Shown: piece by piece, positions 17,843 to 26,203 of the stretch
Layout of the letters: each line of letters opens with the position of its first letter
How positions within the stretch are numbered: the first letter of the stretch is position 1
Origin: Paraburkholderia bryophila
Lineage (GTDB): Bacteria; Pseudomonadota; Gammaproteobacteria; Burkholderiales; Burkholderiaceae
NCBI RefSeq assembly: GCF_013409255.1
Contig: NZ_JACCAS010000002.1
Span: forward strand, 62,001-126,000
Length of the DNA stretch: 64,000 nucleotides
Direction: 5' to 3'
Program-made: the position numbers and the translations under genes
Notes under the pieces: generated by a model
Told to the model about the DNA's origin: nothing
The model's database searches: none
Seen by the model: only the letters and a program-made list of their open reading frames with translations

Positions 17843-18157
17843 CTATTCATCAGAGAGAATCTGGTCCATCACGTTATCGACCACGACAGGGCTCTCAAAG
17901 TACGTGACCGAAGGAACCGCGCCGAATGTCTCCTGCGCTAGTACTTTCCAGTGCTCGGTGTACATCTTCTCCGCTTCGGCGCGCGAGCGCCAGAGATAGA
18001 CGCCACCGGCGGCGCTTCCGTCTTCCGACAGCACATAACACTTACGCAGAAGGCCGGGCACGCCTCTATATGTCGATGCCTTACTCAGAAAAAGACTCCG
18101 TGCCTCTTCACGGGTGATCGGCTCTGACAACCTGAACGAAGTGATGACAGTGATCAT
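17843..18157 (-). CDS. Small ferredoxin-like-fold monooxygenase (YdhR-like)
   Basis: 104 residues: MITVITSFRLSEPITREEAR, then FLSKASTYRGVPGLLRKCYV, GVYLWRSRAEAEKMYT and VTYFESPVVVDN. This is the dimeric alpha-beta-barrel monooxygenase family to which YdhR and antibiotic-biosynthesis monooxygenases belong. Actual chemistry is uncertain; several members are of unknown substrate. It sits between the truncated decarboxylase stub and the HAD phosphatase, all on the same strand. Confidence 0.7.
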   Translation of the reverse strand: MITVITSFRLSEPITREEARSLFLSKASTYRGVPGLLRKCYVLSEDGSAAGGVYLWRSRAEAEKMYTEHWKVLAQETFGAVPSVTYFESPVVVDNVMDQILSDE

Positions 18158-18202
18158 CGAAACGCTCCTTCCGTAGTAACAACCGTTAGATATCTCGCCA
18201 AC

Positions 18203-18340
18203 TCATTGCGGGGTCCGCGGGTCGCGCGCGATCGTGGTGAAGAGACCCAGCGGCGGAACGCCTGGCGGCATGATCTTCTCCAGCGCCTCATGGATGGCTG
18301 GCGGGAACGGCGGCTCAACGGGCGTGATACGGGCAGGCAT
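18203..18340 (-). pseudogene. Carboxymuconolactone decarboxylase-family stub
   Basis: 45 codons, MPARITPVEPPFPPAIHEAL to a stop after ARDPRTPQ, with EKIMPPGVPPLGLFTTIARD in between. This is the N-terminal segment of carboxymuconolactone decarboxylase/AhpD-like proteins (normally 150-190 residues), which continue into the CxxC active-site helix missing here. The ATG is well placed and divergent from the HxlR regulator, consistent with an old target gene cut short by deletion. Confidence 0.6.
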
Positions 18341-18352
18341 GTGACCTCCTTG

Positions 18353-18371
18353 TGCTATATTTTCAATAGCA
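18353..18371. promoter_or_regulatory. Inverted repeat between CMD stub and HxlR gene
   Basis: TGCTAT-ATTTTCA-ATAGCA: 6-base arms with a 7-base spacer, lying 33 bases before the HxlR start and just upstream of the divergent stub. A third TTGCTAT half-site follows at about 18385. A plausible HxlR operator by position; not proven. Confidence 0.4.
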
Positions 18372-18403
18372 AATCCTAGACACGTTGCTATGAAAAGTAA
18401 AGC

Positions 18404-18718
18404 ATGAAGATACCTAAAGCTGGTCAGCCAGTACGCGGGTCGACGACAGGCCGCCCCATCATGGTCGCGCTCGATCTGCTCGGGCGACGGGCGGCATTAC
18501 GCATTCTCTGGGAACTGCGGGGCGAGCCGCTGACGTTTCGCGCGTTGCAGGAAGCGGCCGAGACCAATCCCAGTCTGCTCAATACCCGGCTCAAGGAATT
18601 GCGCGAAGCGGGGCTCATCGATCATGAAGGCCAGGGGTACTGTCTGACCGAGGCTGGCGTGGCGTTACGGTTGGCGTTACGGCCGCTAAGCAATTGGGCG
18701 GAGACCTGGTGCAAGTAA
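18404..18718 (+). CDS. HxlR-family winged-helix regulator
   Basis: 104 residues. Winged-helix pattern: LLGRRAALRILWELRGEPLT, FRALQEAAETNPSLLNTRLK, ELREAGLIDHEGQGYCLTEA. The canonical HxlR N-terminal cysteine is absent; the single internal cysteine is in GYCLTE and another ends the protein (ETWCK). It is divergent from the decarboxylase stub, its likely former target. An inverted repeat between the two genes is a candidate binding site. Confidence 0.8.
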   Translation: MKIPKAGQPVRGSTTGRPIMVALDLLGRRAALRILWELRGEPLTFRALQEAAETNPSLLNTRLKELREAGLIDHEGQGYCLTEAGVALRLALRPLSNWAETWCK

Positions 18719-18758
18719 TGCCGGAGCGGCATCACTTGCACCCGTCACACAGGCTTGA

Positions 18759-19175
18759 CTACTTCGAACCTGCCGGCGCCTGAATCATCTTCCAGCCATT
18801 CCCGGCCGGATCGCGGAAGCCTGCATCCACGCTACCGAACCGCTCCACCGGTTCCTGGGTGAACTCCACACCGCAGGCCTTGAGCTTCGCATAGCTGGCA
18901 CGACAGTCATCCACGGATAGCACCAGCGGCGGCATCGCGCCTTTCGCGACCATCGCCCGCAGCGTTTGCGCGGTGGCTTCATCGTGAATCGGCGGACCGG
19001 GTACGGACAGCCCGAGCTGGAACGAAGGCTGATCCGGATGCTGCACCGTGAGCCATCGATACGACCCATTGCGCACGTCCGTATGGACCTTGAAGCCGAG
19101 CTTATCGACGTAGAACGTCAGTGCTTCGTCCTGGTTGTCGACATACAAGCCCACCACATTGACACCTTGATTCAT
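18759..19175 (-). CDS. VOC-family glyoxalase/dioxygenase-like protein
   Basis: 138 residues with two beta-alpha-beta-beta-beta modules: NVVGLYVDNQDEALTFYVDK, LGFKVHTDVRNGSYRW, then LVLSVDDCRASYAKLKACG and FRDPAGNGWKMIQ. Metal-ligand candidates are not all obvious, so the reaction (glyoxalase, dioxygenase or drug binding) is left open. Its start overlaps the stop of the AraC gene (ATGA), so both are translated from one mRNA and this protein is probably linked to that regulator's response. Confidence 0.8.
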   Translation of the reverse strand: MNQGVNVVGLYVDNQDEALTFYVDKLGFKVHTDVRNGSYRWLTVQHPDQPSFQLGLSVPGPPIHDEATAQTLRAMVAKGAMPPLVLSVDDCRASYAKLKACGVEFTQEPVERFGSVDAGFRDPAGNGWKMIQAPAGSK

Positions 19176-19723
19176 GACACCTCCCTGGTTGATGACGGGA
19201 CTGTATCGTCGGCCACGCGGCGGCGCTTCTCCAAAACTGCGATGTTGAGATCCGGGCGTTGCGCGGCCTTCAGCACGCAGGCCGGCACGCGTTCGAGTTG
19301 AGGCATGCCGGCCCGCAGTTCGACGCGCATGGCGCCGGGACTGCTACCGGTGATGTCGCGAAAGATACGGCCGAAGGTGCCGAGGCTCTCCCAGCCGGTG
19401 GCAAAGGCGATAGACGTAATGCTGAGATCGGTGTCGCGCAGCAACGTGGTGGCCTGCTCGATGCGCCGCGTCAACAGATACCGATGCGGCGGAACGCCGA
19501 AGGCTCGCTTGAAGGAGCGCGCGAAATGAGCGTCGGAAACGCCGCTGACCTCGGCCAGACGCTTGACGGGCCAGGCCTCGTGCGAGGCGGCGTCCATGCG
19601 GTCTTTGGCGCGCAGCAGGCGGCGCAGCAAGGCCGGATCCTGCAACGCATCGGTGGCGGCCGGCGCGGGCGATGCGGGCGCTGAGACAGGCGGCTGGACG
19701 TGACGATTTTGGGGAACGCGCAT
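19172..19723 (-). CDS. Short AraC-family regulator
   Basis: 183 residues from MRVPQNRHVQPP at 19723; an earlier ATG at 19756 would read into the preceding gene. The AraC helix-turn-helix pair is central (LAEVSGVSDAHFARSFKRAF, SIAFATGWESLGTFGRIFRD). There is no large N-terminal sensor domain, only a Pro/Ala-rich lead, while a C-terminal tail of about 50 residues follows the DNA-binding part. It begins 10 bases after the receiver-kinase gene and overlaps the VOC gene, suggesting an operon. Confidence 0.8.
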   Translation of the reverse strand: MRVPQNRHVQPPVSAPASPAPAATDALQDPALLRRLLRAKDRMDAASHEAWPVKRLAEVSGVSDAHFARSFKRAFGVPPHRYLLTRRIEQATTLLRDTDLSITSIAFATGWESLGTFGRIFRDITGSSPGAMRVELRAGMPQLERVPACVLKAAQRPDLNIAVLEKRRRVADDTVPSSTREVS

Positions 19724-19733
19724 GACTGATGCA

Positions 19734-20861
19734 TCACTTGCGCGTAAACGACCCACGCTGCAACGTCACCATGCGCGGCAGTTCGATCGTGAACACCGTG
19801 CCCATCGCTTCATCCGAATTCACGCTGACGTTGCCGCCGTGCATCCGCGCAATCTCCTGCACGATATGCAGGCCGAGCCCCAGGCCTTCACGCGACCGTG
19901 CGCCGCTGGTGTTCGGTCCGAACGCCTTGAACAGATGCGGAAACACCTCGGTCGGAATCGTGCCGCGATTGGCGACTTTCAGACGCACGGAATCGACCGC
20001 CTCGCCGTCCACCTCGACGCTAATATCGCCGCCCGCCGCGCCGTGATGCAGCGCGTTGCTGACCAGATTCGACACGGCTTGCCACACCAGATCCGTATCC
20101 CACGCGCCGCTCGTATTGCCGCTGCTCGCAAACACAATGCGCTTGCCGTTCTCGCGTGAAGCAAACTCGTCGATCACCGAGCGGCACAGCGTCGCCAGTT
20201 CGATCGAACGCGGCTGCAACGGTAGCCGCCCACCCTGCAGACGTGCCAGGTTGAGCAGTTGATCGACCATCCGCGCCATGCGCAGCGAACTGTTCTTCAC
20301 GCGCGTCGCGACGGTAATCGACTGTTCGTCGGCCGCGGTGCGCATCAGATACTCCGCCGATGCCAGCACCGCGCCGAGCGGCGTGCGCAAATCGTGGCTC
20401 AGCACCGCCATCAGCATTTCGTTGGCTTCGAGCATTTGCCGCGTCGTGACGAGCTGCGCAGCGAGCTGGCGTTTCTGCTGTTCGAGCTGCACGAACACAT
20501 CGACCTTCGATTGAAGGATGCGCGGATCGAACGGCTTATAGAGGAAGTCGACCGCGCCGGCCTCGTAGCCGCGGAACGTGCGCGACGCATCCTGCGCGGT
20601 CGCCGTCAGAAAGATGATCGGCACATGCGACGTGCGCGGACTGCCGCGCATCAACGCCGCGAGTTCGAAGCCGTTCATGCCGGGCATGTTGACGTCGAGA
20701 ATCGCCAGCGCGACCTCGTGCTTGAGCAGCAGGTCGAGCGCGGCGGTGCCCGAATCCGCCACCAGCACGTTCACGTCCGGCCGCGCCAGCAACGCTTCGA
20801 GCGCGGTGATGTTGTGGACGATGTCGTCGACGATCAGAATGTTCACAGGTGAGTTCGTCAT
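19734..20861 (-). CDS. Receiver-histidine kinase hybrid
   Basis: 375 residues. N-terminal receiver (VNILIVDDIVHNITALEALL, phospho-acceptor in LAILDVNMPGMNGFELA, FLYKPFDP), then dimerisation helix with the phospho-acceptor in LMAVLSHDLRTPLGAVLASA, and an ATPase domain (VSNLVSNALHHG, GLGLGLHIVQEIARMHGG). It is cytoplasmic, with no membrane span. Gene order with CheB, CheR and a large hybrid kinase upstream on the same strand indicates one signalling pathway; it starts 9 bases after cheB. The output is unknown. Confidence 0.85.
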   Translation of the reverse strand: MTNSPVNILIVDDIVHNITALEALLARPDVNVLVADSGTAALDLLLKHEVALAILDVNMPGMNGFELAALMRGSPRTSHVPIIFLTATAQDASRTFRGYEAGAVDFLYKPFDPRILQSKVDVFVQLEQQKRQLAAQLVTTRQMLEANEMLMAVLSHDLRTPLGAVLASAEYLMRTAADEQSITVATRVKNSSLRMARMVDQLLNLARLQGGRLPLQPRSIELATLCRSVIDEFASRENGKRIVFASSGNTSGAWDTDLVWQAVSNLVSNALHHGAAGGDISVEVDGEAVDSVRLKVANRGTIPTEVFPHLFKAFGPNTSGARSREGLGLGLHIVQEIARMHGGNVSVNSDEAMGTVFTIELPRMVTLQRGSFTRK

Positions 20862-20870
20862 GGCATCGGG

Positions 20871-21500
20871 TCAGAGAGAGGCCGGCAATGCGGCAAGTCG
20901 CAGGGCCATAGTTTCGGGAGTGTAAATGTAATCGGCCACGCCGGTTTCGATTGCGGCGCGCGGCATTTCGGGCGAGCTGGCGGTGTCCGGCGCCTGTACC
21001 CAGGTCGTGCCGCCAAACGCGCGCACACGCTTCAAACCTTGCGCGCCGTCGTCATTGGCACCGGACAGCAGAATCGCCAGCAGACCTGCGCCGCACACCG
21101 CCGCCGCCGACTCGAACAACACGTCGATCGAAGGCCGCGAAAAGCGCACCGCGGCATCGGTGGAGAGCGCCACCGTGCGATCGACTTCGACCAGCATGTG
21201 ATAACCGGGCGGCGCAACGTGCACGCGGCCCGGCAGAATCCGCTCGCCGGCATCGGGTTCGAGCACCGGCAACGCGCAGCGGTGTGCGAACGCGGGCACC
21301 AGATAGCTCGGCGAATCGGGCGGCAGATGCGTGACGATCATCACCGCCGCCGCGAAGTCCGCCGGCAAGGCGCCGAGCAGCACGTTCAGCACTTCGATGC
21401 CGCCCGCCGAGCCGCCGATCACCACGAGCTCATACGCGCGTGACTCGGCCGCACCCGGCTGGGTGGCGGCAGTAGGTGGCTGAACGATTGAGCCTGACAT
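20871..21500 (-). CDS. CheB-type methylesterase domain protein
   Basis: 209 residues comprising only the CheB catalytic domain: Ser in VVIGGSAGGIEVL, His in IVTHLPPDSPSYL, Asp in LLSGANDDGAQGLKRV. The N-terminal receiver of chemotaxis CheB is missing, as in many CheB partners of hybrid kinases outside chemotaxis operons. Expected activity is hydrolysis of glutamyl methyl esters or deamidation, but no chemoreceptor is encoded in this cluster, so the substrate is open. It lies 6 bases after cheR. Confidence 0.8.
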   Translation of the reverse strand: MSGSIVQPPTAATQPGAAESRAYELVVIGGSAGGIEVLNVLLGALPADFAAAVMIVTHLPPDSPSYLVPAFAHRCALPVLEPDAGERILPGRVHVAPPGYHMLVEVDRTVALSTDAAVRFSRPSIDVLFESAAAVCGAGLLAILLSGANDDGAQGLKRVRAFGGTTWVQAPDTASSPEMPRAAIETGVADYIYTPETMALRLAALPASL

Positions 21501-21506
21501 GGCGGC

Positions 21507-22352
21507 CTAGCGCTTCTGATAAATGCGTTCGCTCGAACGAAACTCGTCGAACGCTTCGTAATGACGGGAGAAACGCAAACTTTCCTTGCTGCCCAGGCCG
21601 AGAAAACCACGCCGCACGAGCGCGTTTTCGAACAGCCCGAGCGCGCGATCCTGCAGGCCGCGATCGAAATAGATCAGCACGTTGCGGCACGACACGAGGT
21701 GCGCTTCAAGAAAGACTTCGTCGGTCGAGAGGCTGTGGTCCGCGAACACCACGCGATCTTTCAGCGAGCCGGCAAAGCGCGCGCCGCCATACGCGGCGTG
21801 ATAGTAATCGGACAACGAACGCTTGCCGCCCGCCGCCAGATAGTTTTGCGTAAAGCCCCGAATCCGGTCGAGCGCGTAGATGCCGGACTCGGCGCGCGCG
21901 AGCGCATCCGGATTGATGTCGGTCGCGTAGAACAGCGTGCGCTCGGTCAACCCCTCTTCGTCGAACAGGATTTTCAGCGACCAGAGTTCCTCGCCGGTGC
22001 TGCACCCCGCCACCCACACCTTGATCGACGGATAGGTGCGCAAACGCGGCAGCACATGTTCACGCAGCGCCAGAAAATAGGCGGGATCGCGAAACATGTC
22101 GCTGACCTGCACCGTCAGGTACTGGAACAGCCGCGAGAATTCGTCGCCGTGACGCATGATGCGATCCTGCAACTGCGACAGCGTCTTCAGGCCGAATTCC
22201 TCGAGCGCCTGCGAAAGACGGCGGCGCAGCGACGACATCGCGTAGTGGCGAAAGTCGTGCTGGTATTTGAGGTAAATCGCCTCCAGCAGCAATTTCAACT
22301 CGATGTCGAAATCGCTGATGCGTTGCGGCGCGTCGAATTCAGACCCACTCAT
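21507..22352 (-). CDS. CheR-type protein methyltransferase
   Basis: 281 residues. CheR N-terminal helices (YHQ-type basic region around SSLRRRLSQALEEFGL), then FRDPAYFLALREHVLPRL and the SAM site KVWVAGCSTGEELWSLKILF, followed by ATDINPDALARAESGIY and SCRNVLIYFDRGLQDRAL. SAM-dependent glutamate O-methyltransferase activity is expected. It is paired with the CheB-domain gene and follows the large hybrid kinase; the target may be that kinase rather than a classical chemoreceptor, but this is inference. Confidence 0.85.
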   Translation of the reverse strand: MSGSEFDAPQRISDFDIELKLLLEAIYLKYQHDFRHYAMSSLRRRLSQALEEFGLKTLSQLQDRIMRHGDEFSRLFQYLTVQVSDMFRDPAYFLALREHVLPRLRTYPSIKVWVAGCSTGEELWSLKILFDEEGLTERTLFYATDINPDALARAESGIYALDRIRGFTQNYLAAGGKRSLSDYYHAAYGGARFAGSLKDRVVFADHSLSTDEVFLEAHLVSCRNVLIYFDRGLQDRALGLFENALVRRGFLGLGSKESLRFSRHYEAFDEFRSSERIYQKR

Positions 22353-22397
22353 TCGTTCAGGCTCATCCGTTCAGACTGGTTTATCGGCTTGCCGCGA

Positions 22398-25300
22398 TTA
22401 CCGTTGACGCAGCCAGACGCGACACAGCGCGACCAGCTTGTCCACGTCGATCGGCTTGGACACATAGTCGTCCGCACCGGCTTCGAGACAGCGAGTGCGG
22501 TCGTTCGCCATGGCCTTGGCCGTCAGCGCAATGATCGGCAGATGCGCGAAGCGCGCGTTACGTCGAATCTCGCCCATCGCGGTCAGTCCGTCCATCTCCG
22601 GCATCATGATGTCCATCAGGATCAGATGCACTTCGGGGCCGTTCTCCAGCGCCTCGAGCGCCTCGCGTCCGTTGCGCGCAATCTGCAGTTTCGCACCGAG
22701 CGGCTCCAGCACGTGCGAGAGCGCGAAAATATTGCGGACGTCGTCTTCGGCCAGCAGAATCGTGCGGCCTTCGAACGCGTTGTCGCGCTGCCGCACGGTG
22801 CGCAGCATGCGCTGCTGTTCCGGCGCCAGCGAGGACTCCACGCTGTGCAGGAACAGCGTGACTTCGTCGAGCAGACGCTCGGGCGATTTCGCGCCCTTGA
22901 TGATGATCGACTTCGAATAGCGACGCAGGCGGTGCTCTTCCTCGTCGGACAGCATGCGGCCCGTGTAGACGATCACCGGCAGCGCCGCATGCGCGGTGTT
23001 CGCGGCGAGCTGTTCCAGCAGATCGTAGCCGGTGCCGTCGGGCAGCGCGAGATCGGTCACCACGCAGTCGAAGCTGAACTTCGTCAGATAGTCCAGCGCT
23101 TCGGCGAGCGTGGCGACCGCGACGATCTCGGTGTTCTCGCTTTGCAGCAACGCGCGGATGCTTTCGCGCATCGGGCCGTCGTCCTCGATCACCAGCACGC
23201 GTTTGATGCGCTGCTGCAGACGCGCTTCCAGACGGCGGATGGCGGCCTCCATCGTGCTGCGCGCGGTCGGCTTGAGCGTGTAGCCGATCGCGCCGAGATG
23301 CAGCGCCTTGTCGGCGTGGTCGGTGGCCGAGACGATGTGAATCGGAATGTGACGCGTGAGCGGATCGTTCTTCAGCCACTCCAGCACGGTCAGGCCGGAG
23401 CGGTCCGGCAAACCGACGTCGAGCAGCACCGCCGCCGGGCGCATGTCGCGCACCAGCGCGAGGCCGCTCGCCGCACTGCTGGCGTGGACGAAATCGAAGT
23501 CGAGTTCGTGCGTGAGGTCGCGCAGGATTTCGGCGAACGCGAGATCGTCTTCGACAGCAACGATCAGGCGGCCGGCACGCGTGCGGTTGTCGCGGTCGTC
23601 GGCGATCGCGCCGCCGGCCGTTTCGGGCGTGTCGCCGACGCTCAGGCCGTTGGCGGGCGTAATGACGGCCGTCTGATTGAAGCTCGACGGCGTGCGCACG
23701 AGCGGCGCTTCGGCTTCCGCCCGGGTGGTCGTCAGGGCCGCCACGGCCGCCGTCGGCGCGACAGCATGGGCAGGCGTGAATGCCGGCATCGGCGTCGGTG
23801 CGTGATGGCCATCCGCCAGCGCCGCCTCGGCATCGACCGGCAGCCACAGCGTGAACACACTGCCCTTACCGACTTCGCTGGACACGGTGATCCGGCCGCC
23901 CAGCAAACGCGAGAATTCACGCGAGATCGACAGCCCAAGACCGCTACCGCCGTATTGTCGGCTGGTGGAACCGTCGGCCTGCTGGAACGCTTCGAAGATC
24001 ATCTCCAGCTTGTCCGCCGCAATGCCAATGCCGGAATCGCGCACGTCGATACGCAGCAGGTTGTTCGGCGACGACGCGATCGACAACGCCACTTCGCCCC
24101 GCTCGGTGAACTTCACCGCGTTCGACAGCAGATTGCGCAGAATCTGCGTGACGCGCTGACCGTCGGTGACAAAGGTATCGGGCGTACCCGGCGCACGTTC
24201 GAAGTGGAGCCGCAATTGTTTGGCGGCCGCCAACGGCTTGAACATTTCTTCCAGCGACTGCAGCGTCGCGTCGATCGACACCGTTTCGAGTTCGACCGTG
24301 ACCTGACCGGCTTCGACCTTCGACAGATCGAGAATGTCGTTGATCAGCACCAGCAGATCGCTATTCGACGCATGAATCGTTTCCGCATAGCGCACCTGCT
24401 CGTCGCTCAGATTGCCGGTGCGGTTCTGCTGCAGCAGCTTGGCGAGAATCAGCGAACTGTTCAGCGGCGTGCGCAGTTCGTGCGACATGTTGGCGAGAAA
24501 CTCGGACTTGTAACGGCTCGACTGTTCGAGGCGTTCCGCGTTGGCCGCGAGGTCGTCCTGTGCGCGCAACAGATCCGACTTCTGCCGTTCGAGACGCTGC
24601 GCGTATTCTTCGAGCTGCACGTTGGTCTGTTCGAGTTCGGCCTGCTGCGCTTCGAGCCGCACTTGCGATTCCATCAACGCGCGGCCGCGCTCTTCGAGGC
24701 CCTCGTTCGAGACGCGCAACTCTTCCTGCTGCACCTGCAACTCTTCGTTCAGTTGCTGCGTTTCGGCCAACGCGTCCTGCAACCGTTCGCGATACAACGC
24801 GGCTTCGACGAAGTCGCCCAGCGCGTTGCCGATCAGCTCCATGAACTCCTGATCGCGCACGGTCAACTCGCGAATAAAGCCCAGTTCGATGACGCCGTTC
24901 ACCTGCCCGTCGTTGACGATCGGCATGATGAGAAGATTTTTTGGCGCGCTCTTGCCGGTGGCCGACACGACCTGCACGTAATTGTCCGGCAGGTCGCGCA
25001 AGACCAGCGTGCGGCGCGCGGCGGCCGCCTGACCGATCAGCGTTTCGCCCTCTTCGAAATTGCGCGCGCTGCCCTGCTCGCTTTCGCGGCTGAACCCATA
25101 CGCGGCGATGCGGCGCAGCGTGCCGTGCTGCCGGTCGCGAATGTAGAGCGCGCCGACGGCGGCGTCCAGATACTGGGCGAGAAAGTCGAGCACCGCGCGA
25201 CCCACCAGTTGCGGGGTTGTCTGACCGACCACCTTCTCGGCCAGCAAGCGCTGCCCCGAGCGTAACCACACCTGCTCCTGCAACATCTCGGTCTGTTCGG

Positions 25301-25973
25301 TCTGCTGCCGCAAGACGCCGTCGTAAGTCGAAGACAGGCTCAACAATTCGCGGCGGCCCATCCACGCAAGCAGCGCACTCACACTCAGACTGAACAGCAG
25401 GAATACGCTCACCAGCGAGGTGGTGACGCGCCGGGTCGCGTCGCCTCGTTCCTGGCGCAGGCGCAACTCGACGTCGAGAAAATCGCCGAATTCGCGGCGC
25501 GTTTCATCGAATTCGATTTTGCCGCGACCGCTCGCCACCGCGGCTTCATAGTTCTGGTTGCGGCGGCGCGCGTCGATCATCTCTTCGGCATAGCGGGACC
25601 AGCGCTGCTGAATTGCCTCGATCTCCTTGAGCTTGACGACCTGCGGCGGATTGTCCGACACCATCTGCTGCAGCATTTCGATCTGCGTCTTGAACTTCGG
25701 CCCGCCGGTTTCATAAGGCACGAGGAAACTCTCGTCGCCCGTAATCAGGAAACCGCGCATGGACGATTCGCGATCCACGGCGAGGCGCAGCATTTCGTTG
25801 GCCTGGCCGATCACGCGTTCGGAATGCTCGGCCCAGTTCATGGTGGACACCAGGTACGCGATCAGCCCCACGAACACCGCCATCGTGACCAGGCCGACGC
25901 CTAAAGGCAGCGCAATGTTACGGCGAATGATGCTGCGAAAACGATTCTGGTCGACGGCCTGAGATGCGGTCAT
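22398..25973 (-). CDS. CHASE3-GAF hybrid histidine kinase, three receivers
   Basis: 1191 residues from MTASQAVDQNRFRSII at 25973 (an in-frame ATG about 100 bases upstream is possible). Order: membrane span near 18-44, periplasmic CHASE3 to about 185 (RGFLITGDESFLVPYE), second span (TSLVSVFLLFSLSVSALLAW), GAF (about 250-390), coiled coil, phospho-acceptor in FLANMSHELRTPLNSS, ATPase (ILRNLLSNAVKFTERGE, GLGLSISREFSRLLGG), then three receivers with VEDD, IEDD and AEDD acidic clusters. It heads the cheR-cheB-kinase cluster; 45 bases separate it from cheR. Confidence 0.88.
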   Translation of the reverse strand: MTASQAVDQNRFRSIIRRNIALPLGVGLVTMAVFVGLIAYLVSTMNWAEHSERVIGQANEMLRLAVDRESSMRGFLITGDESFLVPYETGGPKFKTQIEMLQQMVSDNPPQVVKLKEIEAIQQRWSRYAEEMIDARRRNQNYEAAVASGRGKIEFDETRREFGDFLDVELRLRQERGDATRRVTTSLVSVFLLFSLSVSALLAWMGRRELLSLSSTYDGVLRQQTEQTEMLQEQVWLRSGQRLLAEKVVGQTTPQLVGRAVLDFLAQYLDAAVGALYIRDRQHGTLRRIAAYGFSRESEQGSARNFEEGETLIGQAAAARRTLVLRDLPDNYVQVVSATGKSAPKNLLIMPIVNDGQVNGVIELGFIRELTVRDQEFMELIGNALGDFVEAALYRERLQDALAETQQLNEELQVQQEELRVSNEGLEERGRALMESQVRLEAQQAELEQTNVQLEEYAQRLERQKSDLLRAQDDLAANAERLEQSSRYKSEFLANMSHELRTPLNSSLILAKLLQQNRTGNLSDEQVRYAETIHASNSDLLVLINDILDLSKVEAGQVTVELETVSIDATLQSLEEMFKPLAAAKQLRLHFERAPGTPDTFVTDGQRVTQILRNLLSNAVKFTERGEVALSIASSPNNLLRIDVRDSGIGIAADKLEMIFEAFQQADGSTSRQYGGSGLGLSISREFSRLLGGRITVSSEVGKGSVFTLWLPVDAEAALADGHHAPTPMPAFTPAHAVAPTAAVAALTTTRAEAEAPLVRTPSSFNQTAVITPANGLSVGDTPETAGGAIADDRDNRTRAGRLIVAVEDDLAFAEILRDLTHELDFDFVHASSAASGLALVRDMRPAAVLLDVGLPDRSGLTVLEWLKNDPLTRHIPIHIVSATDHADKALHLGAIGYTLKPTARSTMEAAIRRLEARLQQRIKRVLVIEDDGPMRESIRALLQSENTEIVAVATLAEALDYLTKFSFDCVVTDLALPDGTGYDLLEQLAANTAHAALPVIVYTGRMLSDEEEHRLRRYSKSIIIKGAKSPERLLDEVTLFLHSVESSLAPEQQRMLRTVRQRDNAFEGRTILLAEDDVRNIFALSHVLEPLGAKLQIARNGREALEALENGPEVHLILMDIMMPEMDGLTAMGEIRRNARFAHLPIIALTAKAMANDRTRCLEAGADDYVSKPIDVDKLVALCRVWLRQR

Positions 25974-26147
25974 TTTTTCTGTCTGCGGCTTGGCGAATCG
26001 AGTCGATTCGGCATATTTTTCGGATTTTTCGCGTGGAGCGGTGTGTCGTTCGATGACCCGCGTCATCATACAGGACAGGCCCCATTTTTGAGACGTTATA
26101 CGACGGCGCAGGCTTGCTGGGCGGGGCTGTTGCCGATCCACGCAAGT

Positions 26148-26177
26148 TTGCACGGCCGACGCGGGTCGGCCGTGCAA
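26148..26177 (-). terminator. Strong hairpin after katE
   Basis: Perfect 13-base-pair stem (TTGCACGGCCGAC / GTCGGCCGTGCAA) with a 4-base loop, starting 27 bases after the katE stop. No T run follows, so it may be a 3'-end stabiliser or a weak intrinsic terminator. It separates katE from the kinase operon. Confidence 0.6.
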
Positions 26178-26203
26178 GGCATGCGAACGACGATGGAATG
26201 CGC

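Noticed and set aside
21561..25265. 1234-codon plus-strand frame opposite the hybrid kinase
   Set aside because: Arg/Gln/His-rich antisense product of a GC-rich gene; the minus frame carries complete CHASE3, GAF, kinase and receiver motifs.
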